Shown here one piece after another: positions 5,192-5,830 of a DNA stretch of 5,830 nt. A program made the position numbers and the translations under genes. Location: contig JAPPNT010000145.1 of NCBI GenBank assembly GCA_028873745.1, forward strand, positions 1-5,830. The letters are read 5' to 3'. The stretch comes from Chloroflexota bacterium (GTDB lineage: Bacteria; Chloroflexota; Dehalococcoidia; Lucifugimonadales; UBA1127). The stretch's first letter is position 1. Every line of letters starts with the position of its first letter. The notes under the pieces were generated by a model. The model made no database searches, was not told the DNA's origin, and saw nothing but the letters and a program-made list of their open reading frames with translations.

Positions 5192-5220
5192 TTGACACAA
5201 CCATGTGAGGGGGTGATACT
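5192..5220 (+). promoter_or_regulatory. sigma70-like promoter of the binding-protein gene
   Basis: A perfect TTGACA (5192-5197) is followed after 17 nt by GATACT (5215-5220, 4 of 6). Transcription would start near 5227 and give a leader of about 40 nt with a strong ribosome site. The position just downstream of the LysR-type dyad fits activator control. Confidence 0.6.
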
Positions 5221-5236
5221 GCGAAATAACCAGTAT
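5216..5236. promoter_or_regulatory. second dyad, overlapping the -10 box and transcription start
   Basis: ATACTG (5216-5221) and CAGTAT (5231-5236) are perfect 6-bp inverted repeats with a 9-nt spacer, and include T5220-N11-A5232. The dyad covers most of the predicted -10 box and the start point, so a protein bound here would repress. It differs in sequence from the ATTCC/GGAAT dyad, so it may belong to another regulator, or be an AT-rich weak LysR contact. Confidence 0.4.
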
Positions 5237-5266
5237 TCACGCAGACAAATCAAGGGAGGTATCGTC

Positions 5267-5830
5267 ATGGCGAAATTCAGGATCATGCCCCACAGCCGCC
5301 TGCAGGAGTGGGTGGCCGAGGAGAAGGGGTACTTTACCGACGAGGGGCTGGACTACGAGTTTCTGCGAGGCGGGCAACGCTCGGCGCAGCCCAGCGTCTC
5401 CAGCACCGACCAGGCGCCCGTCGAGGTGAAGCGGGGCGCGTTTGAGGGCATGACCGAGGGCCGAGCCTGCGAGATCAGCTCCGCGTGCCACTGGGCCGTC
5501 AACATGGCCGCCCACGGCCAGGCCGGCCGCATGTGGGGCCACGCCTACTCCGTGACGCCGTCGGGCATCTGGGTCGCCCCCGAGTCCGACATCCGCGAGC
5601 CCGAGGAGCTGGCGGGCGTCCCCGTCGCCGTCGGCTACCACTCCGGCAGCCACTTCTCCGCCATTCAGGCGCTTGAGCCCTTCCTGTCCAGAGAAGACAT
5701 CAACTTGCAGTTCGTCGGCGGGCCGCTGGACCGCTGCCAGCTGTCGCTGGACCGCCGCGTGCAGGCCGCGAACGTCTTCGGCACGCCCAGCTACGTGCTG
5801 GAGCAGCAGGGCTTCCGCAAGATCGTCGAC
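5267..5830 (+). CDS. SsuA/THI5-like (NMT1) substrate-binding-fold protein, 5' part
   Basis: The first 188 codons are present; the frame is open to the window edge. Family signs are LQEWVAEEKGYFTDEGLDYEF (residues 12-32), matching the opening A-x-x-K-G-Y-F-x-x-x-G-L-x-V of nitrate/sulfonate/thiamine-precursor binding proteins, and SDIREPEELAGVPVAVGYHSGSH (107-129), matching the later 'dLkGk-x-vav' stretch. There is no signal peptide or lipobox: the protein begins MAKFRIMPHSR directly in the fold, so it may act in the cytoplasm as an enzyme or sensor, not as a transporter receptor. C68, C74 and H75 (CEISSACHW) are notable polar residues. GGGAGG, 7 nt before the ATG at 5267, fixes the start. A divergent LysR gene probably regulates it. 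Transporter genes, if any, lie beyond the edge. Confidence 0.8.
   Translation, partial: MAKFRIMPHSRLQEWVAEEKGYFTDEGLDYEFLRGGQRSAQPSVSSTDQAPVEVKRGAFEGMTEGRACEISSACHWAVNMAAHGQAGRMWGHAYSVTPSGIWVAPESDIREPEELAGVPVAVGYHSGSHFSAIQALEPFLSREDINLQFVGGPLDRCQLSLDRRVQAANVFGTPSYVLEQQGFRKIVD

Noticed and set aside
4312..5208. Long plus-strand open frame opposite the LysR gene
   Set aside because: Shadow of the lysR-type gene; no family similarity, atypical composition and no ribosome site. The minus strand clearly encodes a LysR protein.
5143..5286. 48-codon N-terminal extension of the LysR protein
   Set aside because: It would overlap the divergent gene's start and promoter, and LysR proteins begin at the MDFRELRTF helix.
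1..5830. CRISPR array, IS element, tRNA or rRNA
   Set aside because: No regularly spaced repeats, no transposase frame or terminal inverted repeats, and no tRNA cloverleaf or rRNA-like stretch noticed on reading both strands.

Overview
The window is GC-rich bacterial DNA, roughly 65-70% G+C in most genes by eye. It is densely coded, with Shine-Dalgarno-led genes and sigma70-like promoters. The gene mix (a DUF6282 hydrolase-like protein, a double-domain SagB-type nitroreductase, a signal-less SsuA/THI5-like binding protein, a HicAB module) resembles environmental Chloroflexota (SAR202/Dehalococcoidia-like) or similar soil and marine lineages. No rRNA or single-lineage marker is present, so this assignment is tentative. 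I see no tRNA, rRNA, IS element or CRISPR array.

Layout: (1) 1-107, no supported gene, with one very GC-rich stem-loop. (2) 108-299 (-), a small orphan gene with a strong ribosome site and promoter, divergent from (3) 447-815 (+), a VOC/glyoxalase-fold protein. A 12-bp stem-loop at 838-866 separates this from the convergent (4) 892-1815 (-), a DUF6282 putative metal-dependent hydrolase with its own near-consensus promoter. (5) 1939-3477 (+) diverges from it and encodes a 512-aa SagB/ThcOx-family protein with two nitroreductase domains; its ribosome site lies in a small hairpin. (6) 3464-4170 (-) is a complete hicA-hicB toxin-antitoxin module, tail to tail with sagB and overlapping it by 14 bp. 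It has a candidate operator filling the spacer of its promoter. (7) 4249-5142 (-) is a LysR-type regulator, divergent from (8) 5267 to beyond 5830 (+), the first 188 codons of a substrate-binding-fold protein. The shared 124-bp spacer carries LysR-type dyads and a good promoter.

The genes look like small independent transcription units, not one pathway. The clearest functional pairings are hicA with hicB, and the LysR regulator with the binding-protein gene it probably controls. hicA is visibly AT-richer than its neighbours (about 53% G+C), which suggests the toxin-antitoxin module arrived by transfer. No wholly new multi-gene system is evident. The most interesting items are the hicAB operator geometry, the sagB/hicB overlap, the ribosome-site hairpin of sagB, and a double-domain SagB protein with no YcaO partner in view.
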